Positions 1-9,124 of a stretch of 64,000 nucleotides of DNA are shown piece after piece. The stretch is from positions 1 to 64,000 of the forward strand of contig CBFHAI010000011.1 in assembly GCA_965653565.1 (NCBI GenBank). Direction: 5' to 3'. The DNA is from JALCLA01 sp965653565. GTDB taxonomy: Bacteria; Pseudomonadota; Gammaproteobacteria; Xanthomonadales; Xanthomonadaceae. How positions within the stretch are numbered: the stretch's first letter is position 1; each line of letters opens with the position of its first letter. The position numbers and the translations under genes were made by a program. The notes beneath the pieces are model-generated. The model made no database searches. It was given only the letters and a program-made list of their open reading frames with translations, and had not been told where the DNA came from.

Positions 1-20
1 ACCAGCGCCGGTTTTTAAAT

Positions 21-45
21 CCCGACTCCCGATTCCCGACTCCCG
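21..45. repeat. CCCGATTCCCG-type intergenic repeat (half copy)
   Basis: Tandem copies of a CCCGA(T/C)TCCCG unit lie just past the 3' end of the lytic transglycosylase gene. The same family recurs at 36422-36490, 42484-42568 and 61005-61078, where facing arms are present. Only one arm is visible here because the window starts at this point. It lies outside coding sequence. Confidence 0.75.
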
Positions 46-55
46 CCCTCGAAAG

Positions 56-1027
56 CTACTTCGCCGCTGCCGTCGTCGCGCTTGCGGTCGAACTCGCACC
101 GGCGGCGTTGGTCGCCAGCACCGTCGCCGAGGCGAGTTCTTTCTTGTAGCGCTCGTGCAGGATGCCGACGCGTTCGACGTAGACCTGCGTTTCGGCATAC
201 GGCGGTACACCATCGTATTTGTCGACCGCGCCTTCGCCGGCGTTGTAGGCGGCCGATACGCGCGTGACATCGCCATCGAAGCGCTTGAGCAACCACGCCA
301 GATAGCTCACGCCGCCCTTGATGTTCTCTTCCGGCGCGAACGGCTCGGTGACGCCGAAACGTGCTGCGGTGGCCGGCATCAGCTGCATCAGGCCCTGCGC
401 ACCGGCGCGCGATACCGCGTTCGGATTGAAGGCCGATTCGGCGTGAATGACGGCGCGCACCAGCGCGGCGTCGACGCCGTGCAAGGCGGCGGCGGCGGCG
501 ATTTCCGCGTTGAAGGCCGCCACGTTCAGACCGACCGAATTGAAATCCAGGCCGAGTCCCGGGCTGCACGCGAAGCAGGTTTCGATATAGGTGAACAACA
601 CTTGCGCGCGCTGCCCGGCCGGGCGGCGGTTGGTGTAATGCGTGACGCCGTTCTTCTCGTACTTGTAGACCGCGCCGCGCTGCACCTTCGGTTTCGGTGC
701 GCCCTCCGGCACGGCGACCGGCTTGGGCTCGGCGCCGGCGGCGGCGGTGCGGAATTCGACCTGGCTCGCAGGTGCGGTGGTCGAACCGGACGCCGCAGGA
801 ATATTTTTCGGTGTGGCGGCCGCCGGCCTGGCGGAAGCCTTCGGGGCGTCGGGGAAATTGCCGACGAGCTTGCACTGCGAGTAACCGGTGCGCGAACTGG
901 TGAAGGCGGTGACGCCATCCTTGCCGACGCAGCGATAAAGCGTGCCGGCCGAAGCTTCGCCCACGAGGGCGAAAGCGGCGAGAGCGAAGGCGCCGAGGAC
1001 GGGCAGCGAAGACAGGTTCATGGGCAT
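56..1027 (-). CDS. Secreted lytic transglycosylase (SLT domain) with DUF4124-like N-terminus
   Basis: 323 residues from the ATG at 1027; a second ATG two codons on (1021) is equally possible. An upstream in-frame TTG at 1057 was not chosen because it would precede the signal peptide with polar sequence. Residues 1-26 form a signal peptide ending at ASA. Next is a short Cys-containing DUF4124-like segment (GTLYRCVGKDGVTAFTS), then a Pro/Ala-rich linker. A second Tyr-rich YKYEKNGVTHYTN segment follows, then the lysozyme-like SLT domain at about 180-295. The SLT domain has the catalytic Glu in IHAESAFNPNAVS, the GLMQLMP motif and AYNAGEGAV. The enzyme should cleave the MurNAc-GlcNAc bond of periplasmic peptidoglycan to give 1,6-anhydro ends. 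It is probably a single gene, with a strong hairpin between it and the upstream gene. Confidence 0.88.
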   Translation of the reverse strand: MPMNLSSLPVLGAFALAAFALVGEASAGTLYRCVGKDGVTAFTSSRTGYSQCKLVGNFPDAPKASARPAAATPKNIPAASGSTTAPASQVEFRTAAAGAEPKPVAVPEGAPKPKVQRGAVYKYEKNGVTHYTNRRPAGQRAQVLFTYIETCFACSPGLGLDFNSVGLNVAAFNAEIAAAAALHGVDAALVRAVIHAESAFNPNAVSRAGAQGLMQLMPATAARFGVTEPFAPEENIKGGVSYLAWLLKRFDGDVTRVSAAYNAGEGAVDKYDGVPPYAETQVYVERVGILHERYKKELASATVLATNAAGASSTASATTAAAK

Positions 1028-1084
1028 GGCGTTGGCTGACCGCGTCGGACGCAACAAGTTTCCGCTTGTTTTACCGCCGCGCCA

Positions 1085-1110
1085 AGGCCCGGCCGAGGCC
1101 GGCCGGGCTT
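1085..1110 (-). terminator. Hairpin downstream of the 1565-residue secreted protein gene
   Basis: The minus strand forms AAGCCCGGCC / GGCCGGGCCTT arms around a 5-6-nt loop. It starts about 15 nt beyond the stop of the large gene and lies before the start of the transglycosylase gene. No long U run follows, so it could be a weak terminator or only a structural element. Confidence 0.55.
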
Positions 1111-1124
1111 GAGCTCGCTTCGAA

Positions 1125-4100
1125 TCAGGGCGAATTGCCCTCGAATCCGTTGCCGAACAGGCAGAAATGTTCGGTCAGCGCCGGCCCGCTGTTGCCGCGG
1201 CAGGCCTGATAGAAGGCCGTCGAACTATTGTTGCCGGGCATCGGATCGGTGACCGCGATCGGCGCCGTCACCGTAGCGGTGTTGGCCACCACGTTCGGCG
1301 CGTCGTCGTCGACATCGGCCTGCAGCAGGATCGTCACCGTGCTGCCCGGCACCAGGTCGGCCGTCAGCGCCACGTTGCCGGTGCCGTTCGGCGCCGAACA
1401 CGAGGCGCCGGCACCATCCGGCACGCAGGTCCACACGGCCGCCGACAGGCCGGTCGGCAGCAGATCGGCGATCGCCGCGCCCACCACCGAGGCCGGGCCT
1501 TCGTTGCCGACCACGATCATGAATTCGACCTGCTCGATGCCCGCAGCGAGCCGGCTGCGCGACACCACCTTGCCGATCTGCAGATCGGCGTCGGTCGGTG
1601 CCGCCGCGACGATTGTCACTTCGATGAAGCTCGACGACACCACGTCGTAATTGTCGTCGCCCAGATAATCGGCGCGCAGTTCGAACACGCCTTCATCCGG
1701 GAACACCAGGTTGCAGGCGCCGGCGCTGACCGCCACGGTGCAGCTGGGCGCGCTGCCGTCGCCATCGACGCTGACGCGCACGTTGCCGGTCGGCGTGCCC
1801 TGCCCCGGCGACACCACGGTCAGCGTCCAGCTGAAGCCGATCGACGCACCCGGCACGCCGATCGTGGCCGTCGGGTCGAGCGCGGAGAAAGTGGTCGACG
1901 CTTTCGCCACGGTCGCATTGGCCGTGTCGTCGGCGGCGGTGAACGACGCGCTGCCGGCGAAGGCCGCCGTCACCGTGGCCGGACCGGCGGCCGGGAAACT
2001 CGTCGAACAACTGGTCGCGGGCAGCACGACCTGCGTGCAACCCGGCGCGCCTGCGATCGACACCGTCGCGCCCGGCGGCAGGTTGGTGGCGAGATTCACC
2101 GTCACCGGCTGGCCGACGACCGGGGCCGGCGGCGACAGCGAAACATCGAGCGTGGTGGGGGTGACCGCTGCGCTGATCGTGACCTGGATGAACGACGACG
2201 ACGCGATGCTGTAATCGTCGTCGCCCAGATAATCGGCGCGCAGATTGAACACGCCGGCCGCCGGGAACACGACATTGCAGGTGCCCGCCGCCACCGCGGC
2301 GACACAGCTCGGCGCCGTGCCGTTGCCATCGACGCTGACGCGCACATTGCCGCTCGGCGTGCCCGCTCCGGGCGCGCTCACCGCGTGCGTCCAGCCGAAG
2401 CCGATCGACGCGCCCGGCGTACCGCCGGTCGCGGTGGAATCGAATGCGGTGAAGGCCGTCGCGGCCTTCGCCACCGTGGCGTTCACCGCATCGCTGGCGG
2501 CGCTGTACTGCGCGCTGCCGGCAAAATCGGCCGTCACTTCGATCGCGCCGGCCGCGGCGAAACTCGTGCTGCAACTGGTCGCCGGCAGCACGATCGCGCT
2601 GCATCCGGCCGCGCCGCCGATGCTGACGCTGGCGCCGTCCGGCAAGTTGGTCGCGAGGTTCACCGTCACGCTCTGCCCGACCACCGGCGCCGCCGGATCG
2701 AGCGTCACGTCGAGCGTCGCCGTTGCGGCGAGCACGTCGACCGTCGCCTCGTCCGAAGACGGCAGCAAGCCGGCATTGCCGGCGTAGGCCGCCGTCACCC
2801 GCGTCGGGCCGGAGGCGGCGAAGGTGAGATCGCACGAACCGGCATTGCCGGCGATGGTCAGCGTGCAACCGGAACCGCCGGTGATCGCGACCTGCTCGCC
2901 GTCGGGCAGGCTGGTGCCGGTCACCGACGCGGTGATCGGCGTGCCGACCGTGGCATTCGCAGCGATGCTCAGATCGATCGAAGTCAAGGTGCCGACCGCG
3001 TGCACCGTGCTGGCCGGCGCGGCGACATGATGATCCGGGCCGTTGACGTCGTCGGTGTAGACCGCCTCGATGTCGTAGAACCCGAAGTCCGGAAACACGC
3101 CGAGCGAACACGAGGTCGCCGGCAGCGTGATCGCGCACGCAAGCGTGCCGTCGATCGAAATCTGCACCGTGCCGGCCGGCGTGCCGGTGCCGGGCGCGAT
3201 CACCAGCAGGGTGATTTCGGCGTCCACCGATTCGATCAGCGACGACGGATATGGCGCGGTTTCCACGATCAGCGTCACGTTGGCGGGATCGACCGTGTGT
3301 TCGATCGCAGCCGACGTGGCGTCGAGGAACAAGGCATCGCCGACGAAATTCGCGGTGACGTCGCGCGCGCCGGTGCTGGCCGCGAGCAACACGCAGTTGC
3401 CGTCCGCCGCCGGCAGCGGACCGCAGCTCTCGCCGCCGCTCGTGGTGATCGTCACCGCGCCGGTCGGCGTCGTGTCCGGCGCGCTGACATCGCTCACCGT
3501 CCAGGACACTTCATAACTTTGGCCGAACACCGAGTTATCGCCGTCGGCGCCGCCCAGCGGCACGATCGAATCGATCGTGATCTGTGTCGCGTCGCTGCCC
3601 TGCATGCCGAGCAGGGCGACGCCGTTGCGCATTTCGCCGGTGACGATGCTGAAAGCGCCGCCTGCCAACATTTGTCCCGCCGCCGGCACGGCGAGTTGCA
3701 GCACCGCGCCATCGGTGCCCGGACGCCACGAGGGATCGACCGTGCCGGTGCCCGCGATCGCGGCGCGTGCCAGGTTCGGATGCGACTGTCCGCCGGCCGT
3801 CGAGAACAAACCGCCGAGATAGACGAAACCGCCGTCGCCATCGACCGCCAGCGCGCGCACGTCGCCGGCGCCGACATTCGGGTGCCAGGCGTCGACCGTG
3901 CCATCGGCCGCGACGCGCGCTGCACCGCTGCGCGCGAGGTCGTCGATGCTGCTGAACTGGCCGCCCACCAGCAGGCCGTCGGCGCTTTGCGCCAGCGCAT
4001 GCACGGCGCCGGCGCTGTCGATATCGGCGAGGAACGCATCGGCCGCACCGTTGAGGTTGTCGACGCGCGCCAGGCCGACGCGGCCGGCACCGCCAACGTT

Positions 4101-5822
4101 GCCGAAGCTGCCGCCGAGATAGACATCGCTGCCGGAAACCAGCAGTGCGTCGACGACATCGTCCGGCGCCGGATTCCACGCCGTGTCGAGCGCGCCGCTG
4201 GCGCCGAGCGCGATGCGTCCGAGGCCGGCGCGCGAGCTGCCGTTGAGCGTGATGAAGTCGCCCAGCACATACAGCCCCATCGCCGAATCGGCCACCAGGC
4301 GGCGCACCGGCGCATCGGCGGTGGGCGTCCAGCCGCTATCGAGCACGCCGCTGTCGGCGGCGATCTTGGCCAGGCGCGGACGCACCGTGTCGTTGATCGC
4401 GGTGAAGTTGCCGCCGGCGTACAGCGCATTGCCGTCGATCGCGATCGCGTTCACTTCGCCCTGCGCCTCGACCGCCCAATCGCGATCGAGCTCGTAGCGT
4501 TGCACCGCACCGCCGCCCGGCAGCAGACGCACCAGATTGCGGCGCGGATACAGAACCAGTTCGCCATCCTGGCGCGCGGCATCGAACGAGCCGCCGAGAA
4601 TCACACCGCCCGCGGCATCGAGCGCGAACGCATTCACCGAGCCCGGACCGGCGGCGTCGCCGACGAAGCTCGCATCGATCGCCGCATCGCCGCTCGCCAG
4701 GCGCGCGAGGCCGCCCTGCGCACCGACGCTGCCGAGTGCCGCGAACTGGCCGCCGACCAGCAGCTGACTGCCGTCGAGCAGCAGGCTGGCGACGCCGCGA
4801 TCGGCGTTGGCATTCCAGCCGGCGCTGGCCACGCCCGTGACGGCATCGAGGCGCGCCAGGCGCACATGGCCGCCGAGATTGAGGAAGTCGCCGGCGACGA
4901 ACACCGAGGCGGTCGCGGAGTCGATAGCAAGCGCGCGGATTTCTGCGTCGGCGGACGGATTCCAGCCCTGCAGCGCGGCATTGGTCTTGAGGAAACGCGC
5001 ACCGTGGCCGCGTGAGTTGCCATCGGCGCGGCGGATGCGGCCCACGGCATAAATCGTCGTTGCATCCGCCGCCAGCGCGCGGATGCGCGAACCGCCCTGC
5101 GGGCCGATGCCGGGATTCCAGGCGATCGCCGCACCGGTGGCGGCGGCGACCTTGATCAGCGCGCGCTGGCTGCCTTTCAGGCGACCCTGTCCGCCGATGT
5201 ACAGGTTGCCGTCGTCGAGCAACAGCGCATGCACGACGGCGCCGCCGACGTTGGCGTTGAACGCGGTCAGCAAATCGCCGTCGTCGGCATCGAGCCGCGC
5301 CACCAGCGCGCGCGCGGTGCCGTCGATCGACGAGAACGTGCCGCCGGCCCAGACGCTGCTGCCGTCGGTCTGCAGCGCGTTGACGATGTTGTTGGCGGCC
5401 GGCGACCAATCGGCCGCGACGCTGCCGTCGTCGGCATCGAGGCGGGCCAGGCGGTTGCGCGTCTGGCCGTCGACGCTGCCGAAGGCGCCGCCGACGTAAA
5501 GCCGGTCGCCGCTCAGCGCCAAGGCGTTCACCGCACCATCGGTATCGGCGCCCCAGGCCTCGTCGAGCGTGCCGTCGGCATGCAGGCGTGCGAGGTTGCG
5601 TCGCGGCTGGCCGTTGATCAGATCGAAATCGCCGCCGACCAGATAGAAGTCGTCGGCGCCGTCGTTGTATTTGGCGATCGCGTTGACCGTGCCGGCCACT
5701 TCGAGGCGCAGGTCGGGAAAGGTTTCGGGCGCAGGAAAAACCCCTTGCGCGCTCGCGGTTGCGAAGCTCAATGCCAACAAACAGGCCGAAGCCCGAGCCC
5801 AGGCTGTGGAAATAGTGCGCAT
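1125..5822 (-). CDS. Very large secreted beta-propeller / Ig-repeat / DUF11 protein with C-terminal FGNGFE motif
   Basis: 1565 residues from the ATG at 5822, which has a strong GGGGGGA ribosome site upstream. The open frame extends to a GTG at 5966, but that would put 48 polar residues before the signal peptide (ends ATASAQG). Residues about 30-735 hold roughly fifteen repeats of the form LYVGGAFGSVDGQTRNRLARLD, resembling delta-60/kelch-like propeller blades. Residues about 745-1405 hold seven Ig-like units, each with a close Cys pair (for example CSAIVLPATSC). A DUF11-type domain covers about 1410-1540. The protein ends CLFGNGFEGNSP with no membrane anchor. It is presumably a surface or secreted adhesin or structural protein; no enzyme motif was seen. 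An internal 564-bp duplication covers four of the Ig units. Confidence 0.85.
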   Translation of the reverse strand: MRTISTAWARASACLLALSFATASAQGVFPAPETFPDLRLEVAGTVNAIAKYNDGADDFYLVGGDFDLINGQPRRNLARLHADGTLDEAWGADTDGAVNALALSGDRLYVGGAFGSVDGQTRNRLARLDADDGSVAADWSPAANNIVNALQTDGSSVWAGGTFSSIDGTARALVARLDADDGDLLTAFNANVGGAVVHALLLDDGNLYIGGQGRLKGSQRALIKVAAATGAAIAWNPGIGPQGGSRIRALAADATTIYAVGRIRRADGNSRGHGARFLKTNAALQGWNPSADAEIRALAIDSATASVFVAGDFLNLGGHVRLARLDAVTGVASAGWNANADRGVASLLLDGSQLLVGGQFAALGSVGAQGGLARLASGDAAIDASFVGDAAGPGSVNAFALDAAGGVILGGSFDAARQDGELVLYPRRNLVRLLPGGGAVQRYELDRDWAVEAQGEVNAIAIDGNALYAGGNFTAINDTVRPRLAKIAADSGVLDSGWTPTADAPVRRLVADSAMGLYVLGDFITLNGSSRAGLGRIALGASGALDTAWNPAPDDVVDALLVSGSDVYLGGSFGNVGGAGRVGLARVDNLNGAADAFLADIDSAGAVHALAQSADGLLVGGQFSSIDDLARSGAARVAADGTVDAWHPNVGAGDVRALAVDGDGGFVYLGGLFSTAGGQSHPNLARAAIAGTGTVDPSWRPGTDGAVLQLAVPAAGQMLAGGAFSIVTGEMRNGVALLGMQGSDATQITIDSIVPLGGADGDNSVFGQSYEVSWTVSDVSAPDTTPTGAVTITTSGGESCGPLPAADGNCVLLAASTGARDVTANFVGDALFLDATSAAIEHTVDPANVTLIVETAPYPSSLIESVDAEITLLVIAPGTGTPAGTVQISIDGTLACAITLPATSCSLGVFPDFGFYDIEAVYTDDVNGPDHHVAAPASTVHAVGTLTSIDLSIAANATVGTPITASVTGTSLPDGEQVAITGGSGCTLTIAGNAGSCDLTFAASGPTRVTAAYAGNAGLLPSSDEATVDVLAATATLDVTLDPAAPVVGQSVTVNLATNLPDGASVSIGGAAGCSAIVLPATSCSTSFAAAGAIEVTADFAGSAQYSAASDAVNATVAKAATAFTAFDSTATGGTPGASIGFGWTHAVSAPGAGTPSGNVRVSVDGNGTAPSCVAAVAAGTCNVVFPAAGVFNLRADYLGDDDYSIASSSFIQVTISAAVTPTTLDVSLSPPAPVVGQPVTVNLATNLPPGATVSIAGAPGCTQVVLPATSCSTSFPAAGPATVTAAFAGSASFTAADDTANATVAKASTTFSALDPTATIGVPGASIGFSWTLTVVSPGQGTPTGNVRVSVDGDGSAPSCTVAVSAGACNLVFPDEGVFELRADYLGDDNYDVVSSSFIEVTIVAAAPTDADLQIGKVVSRSRLAAGIEQVEFMIVVGNEGPASVVGAAIADLLPTGLSAAVWTCVPDGAGASCSAPNGTGNVALTADLVPGSTVTILLQADVDDDAPNVVANTATVTAPIAVTDPMPGNNSSTAFYQACRGNSGPALTEHFCLFGNGFEGNSP
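1617..2744 (-). repeat. Tandem 2 x 564-bp in-frame duplication inside the Ig-repeat gene
   Basis: Sequence at 1661 (CCAGATAATCGGCGCGCAG) recurs at 2225, an offset of 564 bp or exactly 188 codons. The two protein copies share long stretches such as VNLATNLP, LPATSCSTSF, GASIGF and GNVRVSVDG. Each copy spans two Ig-like domains. The similarity suggests a fairly recent unequal recombination that lengthened the protein without breaking frame. Confidence 0.8.
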
Positions 5823-5972
5823 CTGTCCCCCCCTCACACGGGCGTTGCCGCCCTGAAGGCCGTAACAGGTGCGCGCGCCGCTGGAAGCGCCTGCGCATTT
5901 GGGTCGCTCCTGTACGACCGTTGCGCGAAGTCTGCACAAGCGCCGGAAATCTGTGCGGTAGTTCACAAAACG

Positions 5973-6001
5973 TTGCCAGTAACGCCGACGAACGGTATTA
6001 A
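5973..6001 (+). promoter_or_regulatory. Candidate sigma-70 promoter for miaB
   Basis: TTGCCA (5973-5978) and TATTAA (5996-6001) are separated by 17 nt, matching the -35 and -10 pattern. It lies in the 349-bp gap between the divergent large secreted-protein gene and miaB and would give a leader of about 165 nt. I saw no other clear element in the gap. Confidence 0.45.
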
Positions 6002-6171
6002 TACGGGGATAAACGGTGACCTGCCTGACGCAGTTCCCGGCCCAGGCCGTCTCGGACCGGCCGCAAAAGCTGCCGCCGCGCGGCGCCGCCCTGCGTCACT
6101 TGGGTGCCGGCAACGCGCAAAGCGGGCCCGAAAGCTACAATTCGCCGTCTTTGCATACGTCCGCGACAGTC

Positions 6172-7518
6172 ATGGCCGGCAAGCTCTACATCAAAACCCA
6201 CGGTTGCCAGATGAACGAGTACGACTCGGCCAAGATGGCCGACGTGCTCGGCGCCGAACACGGCCTGGAACTGACGCTCGATGAAGCCGAGGCCGACGTC
6301 ATCCTGGTCAACACCTGTTCGATCCGCGAAAAGGCGCAGGAAAAAGTCTTCTCGCAGCTCGGCCGCTGGCGCGAGCTGAAAGCCGCGCGCGGCGGGTCGG
6401 TGATCATCGGCGTGGGCGGCTGCGTGGCCTCGCAGGAAGGCGACGCCATCATCAAGCGCGCGCCGTTCGTCGATGTGGTGTTCGGGCCGCAGACGCTGCA
6501 CCGCCTGCCGCAGCTGATCGACGCGCGCCGCAGCACCGGCAAGCCGCAGGTCGACATCTCCTTCCCCGAGATCGAAAAATTCGACCGCCTGCCCGAGCCG
6601 CGCGCCGAAGGCCCGACCGCCTTCGTCTCGATCATCGAGGGCTGCTCGAAATACTGTTCGTTCTGCGTGGTGCCCTACACCCGCGGCGAAGAAGTGTCGC
6701 GGCCGTTCGACGATGTGATCGTCGAAGTGGCGCAACTGGCCGCGCAGGGCGTGCGCGAAGTGAATCTGCTCGGCCAGAACGTCAACGCCTATCGCGGGCC
6801 GATGGCCGACGGCAGCCTCGCCGATCTCGCCTTCCTGATCCGCGCCATCGCGCAGATCGACGGCATCGGCCGCATCCGCTACACCACTTCGCACCCGCTC
6901 GAATTCTCCGAGTCGCTGATCGAGGCGCACCGCGACGTGCCGCAGCTTGCGAGCTTCCTGCACCTGCCGGTGCAATCGGGCTCCGACCGCATCCTCACCG
7001 CGATGAAGCGCAATCACACCGCGCTCGAGTACAAGGCCAAGCTGCGCCGCCTGCGCGAAGCCAAGCCCGGCATCTGCATCAGTTCGGATTTCATCGTCGG
7101 CTTCCCCGGCGAAACCGAACGCGATTTCGAAGCCACGATGAAACTGATCGACGACGTCGGCTTCGACCAGAGTTTTTCCTTCATCTATTCCGCGCGGCCC
7201 GGCACGCCGGCCTCGAACCTGCCCGACGACACCACGCCGGCCGAAAAACATGCGCGCCTGGAACGCCTGCAGGCTGCGATCAACGCCAACGCCAAACGCA
7301 TTTCGCATGAGATGATCGGCAGCGTGCAGAGCGTGCTGGTGGAAGGCCCGTCGAAAAAGAATCCGAACGAAATGGCCGGCCGCACCGAAAACATGCGCTA
7401 CGTCAATTTCCCCGGCAACGCTCGGTTGGTGGGCCAGTTCGTCGACGTGCTGATCACCGAGGCGATGAGCAATTCGCTGCGCGGCCGCCTGCTGACGCGC
7501 GACGCCGACGCGGCCTGA
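6172..7518 (+). CDS. miaB: tRNA-2-methylthio-N6-dimethylallyladenosine synthase MiaB
   Basis: 448 residues. The frame is open from 6016, but the ATG at 6172 begins the canonical MiaB N-terminus (MAGKLYIKTHGCQMNEYDS). MiaB is a radical-SAM methylthiotransferase that converts i6A37 to ms2i6A37 in tRNAs reading UNN codons. The N-terminal UPF0004 domain has three Cys ligands (in THGCQMN, VNTCSIR and VGGCVAS). The radical-SAM core has CSKYCSFC, the CxxxCxxC ligand set for the SAM cluster. A C-terminal TRAM domain (about 375-440) binds tRNA. It is followed by ybeZ and ybeY as in many gammaproteobacteria. Confidence 0.97.
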   Translation: MAGKLYIKTHGCQMNEYDSAKMADVLGAEHGLELTLDEAEADVILVNTCSIREKAQEKVFSQLGRWRELKAARGGSVIIGVGGCVASQEGDAIIKRAPFVDVVFGPQTLHRLPQLIDARRSTGKPQVDISFPEIEKFDRLPEPRAEGPTAFVSIIEGCSKYCSFCVVPYTRGEEVSRPFDDVIVEVAQLAAQGVREVNLLGQNVNAYRGPMADGSLADLAFLIRAIAQIDGIGRIRYTTSHPLEFSESLIEAHRDVPQLASFLHLPVQSGSDRILTAMKRNHTALEYKAKLRRLREAKPGICISSDFIVGFPGETERDFEATMKLIDDVGFDQSFSFIYSARPGTPASNLPDDTTPAEKHARLERLQAAINANAKRISHEMIGSVQSVLVEGPSKKNPNEMAGRTENMRYVNFPGNARLVGQFVDVLITEAMSNSLRGRLLTRDADAA

Positions 7519-7604
7519 ACCGCACGCCGCGGTCTGCGTCGACGCTGCAGCTTTTACCTGCGCCGCCAGTTGGCCCGCCGCGCGCCGCGCGCTACGCTTC
7601 GTCG

Positions 7605-8579
7605 ATGAGCCAATCCCCGCAGCGCGATTTCGTCCTCGAGCCGGAGGACAACGAACGCCTCGCCAATCTGGCCGGCCCCTTCGACGAGCATCTGCGCCAG
7701 ATCGAACTGCGCCTGGGCGTGGAAATCGCCAATCGCGGCCATGTGTTCCGCGTCACTGGCGATCCGCAGGCGGCGCACGCCACCGAGCGCCTGCTGCGTT
7801 CGCTGTACGAAGAAACCGAACGCGAGGCGCTCACCGCGCACAAGCTCAACGTGCGGCTGCAGGAATCGAATGTCGCGCAGATCGCCGATGCGGGCATGGA
7901 GTCGGTGCAGGACGTCGCGATCAAGGTGAAACGCGGCGTGGTGAAAGGCCGCGGCGCGAACCAGGCCAAATACCTGCACGCCATCGTCACCCACGACATC
8001 AATTTCGGCATCGGTCCGGCCGGTACCGGCAAGACCTTTCTCGCCGTCGCCTGCGCCGTCGAAGCCTTGAACGAAGCGCGCGCACAGCGCGTGATCCTGG
8101 TGCGTCCGGCGGTGGAAGCGGGCGAAAAACTGGGGTTCCTGCCGGGCGATCTGTCGCAGAAGGTCGATCCATACCTGCGCCCGCTCTACGACGCGCTGTA
8201 CGAAATGCTCGGCGTCGAACGCGTGGCCAAGCTGCTCGAACGCAACGTCATCGAAATCGCGCCGCTGGCCTATATGCGCGGCCGCACGCTCAACGATGCC
8301 TTCGTCATCCTCGACGAAGCGCAGAACACCACGATCGAACAGATGAAGATGTTCCTGACCCGCATCGGTTTCGGATCGACCGCGGTGATCACCGGCGACC
8401 TGACCCAGATCGACCTGCCCAAGCAACAGAAATCCGGCCTGCGCGATGCGATCGACGTGCTGCGCAATGTCGAAGGCATCAGTTTCACCTTCTTCACCGC
8501 CAACGACGTGGTGCGTCACCCGCTGGTCGCGCGCATCGTGCGCGCCTACGACAAGCGCGATGGAGAAGCGGTCGCGTGA
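7605..8579 (+). CDS. ybeZ: PhoH-family ATPase YbeZ
   Basis: 324 residues from the ATG at 7605. The C-terminal two thirds is a PhoH P-loop domain with Walker A GPAGTGKTFLAVA and Walker B-like FVILDEAQNTT; RIGFGSTAVITGDLTQIDLP follows. The N-terminal region resembles the extension of YbeZ rather than a PIN domain. YbeZ is a cytosolic nucleotide-binding partner of the endoribonuclease YbeY in rRNA maturation. The stop overlaps the GTG start of ybeY (GTGA), so the two should be translationally coupled. PhoH refers to a phosphate-starvation label; nothing here shows a pho box. Confidence 0.95.
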   Translation: MSQSPQRDFVLEPEDNERLANLAGPFDEHLRQIELRLGVEIANRGHVFRVTGDPQAAHATERLLRSLYEETEREALTAHKLNVRLQESNVAQIADAGMESVQDVAIKVKRGVVKGRGANQAKYLHAIVTHDINFGIGPAGTGKTFLAVACAVEALNEARAQRVILVRPAVEAGEKLGFLPGDLSQKVDPYLRPLYDALYEMLGVERVAKLLERNVIEIAPLAYMRGRTLNDAFVILDEAQNTTIEQMKMFLTRIGFGSTAVITGDLTQIDLPKQQKSGLRDAIDVLRNVEGISFTFFTANDVVRHPLVARIVRAYDKRDGEAVA

Positions 8580-9043
8580 GCCGCCCCATCGTCCAGCTCG
8601 ATCTGTCGGTGAGCTATGCGATTCCGCGCCGCGGGCTGCCGGCCTCGAGCTCGTTCCGGCGCTGGGCCGAAGCCACCTTGCAGGAGCGCGTGCGGCGCGC
8701 GGATCTGGCCATCCGCATCGTCGGCGAGCGCGAAGGCCGCGCGCTCAACGCCCACTACCGCGGCAAGGACTACGCCACCAACGTGCTGAGCTTTCCGGCC
8801 GAACTGCCCGAGGGGGTCAAGCTGCCGGTGCTCGGCGACATCCTGATGTGCGCGCCGGTGATCGCCCGCGAAGCGCGCGAGCAAGGCAAGGATGTGCTCG
8901 CCCACTACGCCCACCTGACCGTGCACGGCATCCTGCACCTGCTCGGCTGGGATCACGAGAACGAACGCGAAGCCGAAGCGATGGAAGCGCTCGAGCGGCA
9001 AATCCTTGATTCGCTTGGTTACGAAGACCCTTACGACGACTGA
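8576..9043 (+). CDS. ybeY: Endoribonuclease YbeY (16S rRNA maturation)
   Basis: 155 residues, starting at a GTG that overlaps the ybeZ stop. The zinc-binding motif HGILHLLGWDHE near residue 121 matches the HGxLHLxGxDH signature, giving three His ligands. The segment NVLSFPAE is also characteristic. YbeY processes the 3' end of 16S rRNA and helps clear defective 70S ribosomes. Length agrees with the family. No better start is nearby; the next in-frame Met is far inside the domain. Confidence 0.95.
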   Translation: MSRPIVQLDLSVSYAIPRRGLPASSSFRRWAEATLQERVRRADLAIRIVGEREGRALNAHYRGKDYATNVLSFPAELPEGVKLPVLGDILMCAPVIAREAREQGKDVLAHYAHLTVHGILHLLGWDHENEREAEAMEALERQILDSLGYEDPYDD

Positions 9044-9124
9044 TCCGCAGGCCGCGGTAGTTGGCCGCGCGGCAGAATCGGCTACACTCGATCCACTCCG
9101 GTCTACGACCTTCAAGCTTTCCCG

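Noticed and set aside
1167..5015. 1282-residue open frame on the plus strand
   Set aside because: It lies opposite the large secreted protein, is Arg/Ala-rich with no domain, and is a typical antisense shadow in a high-GC gene.
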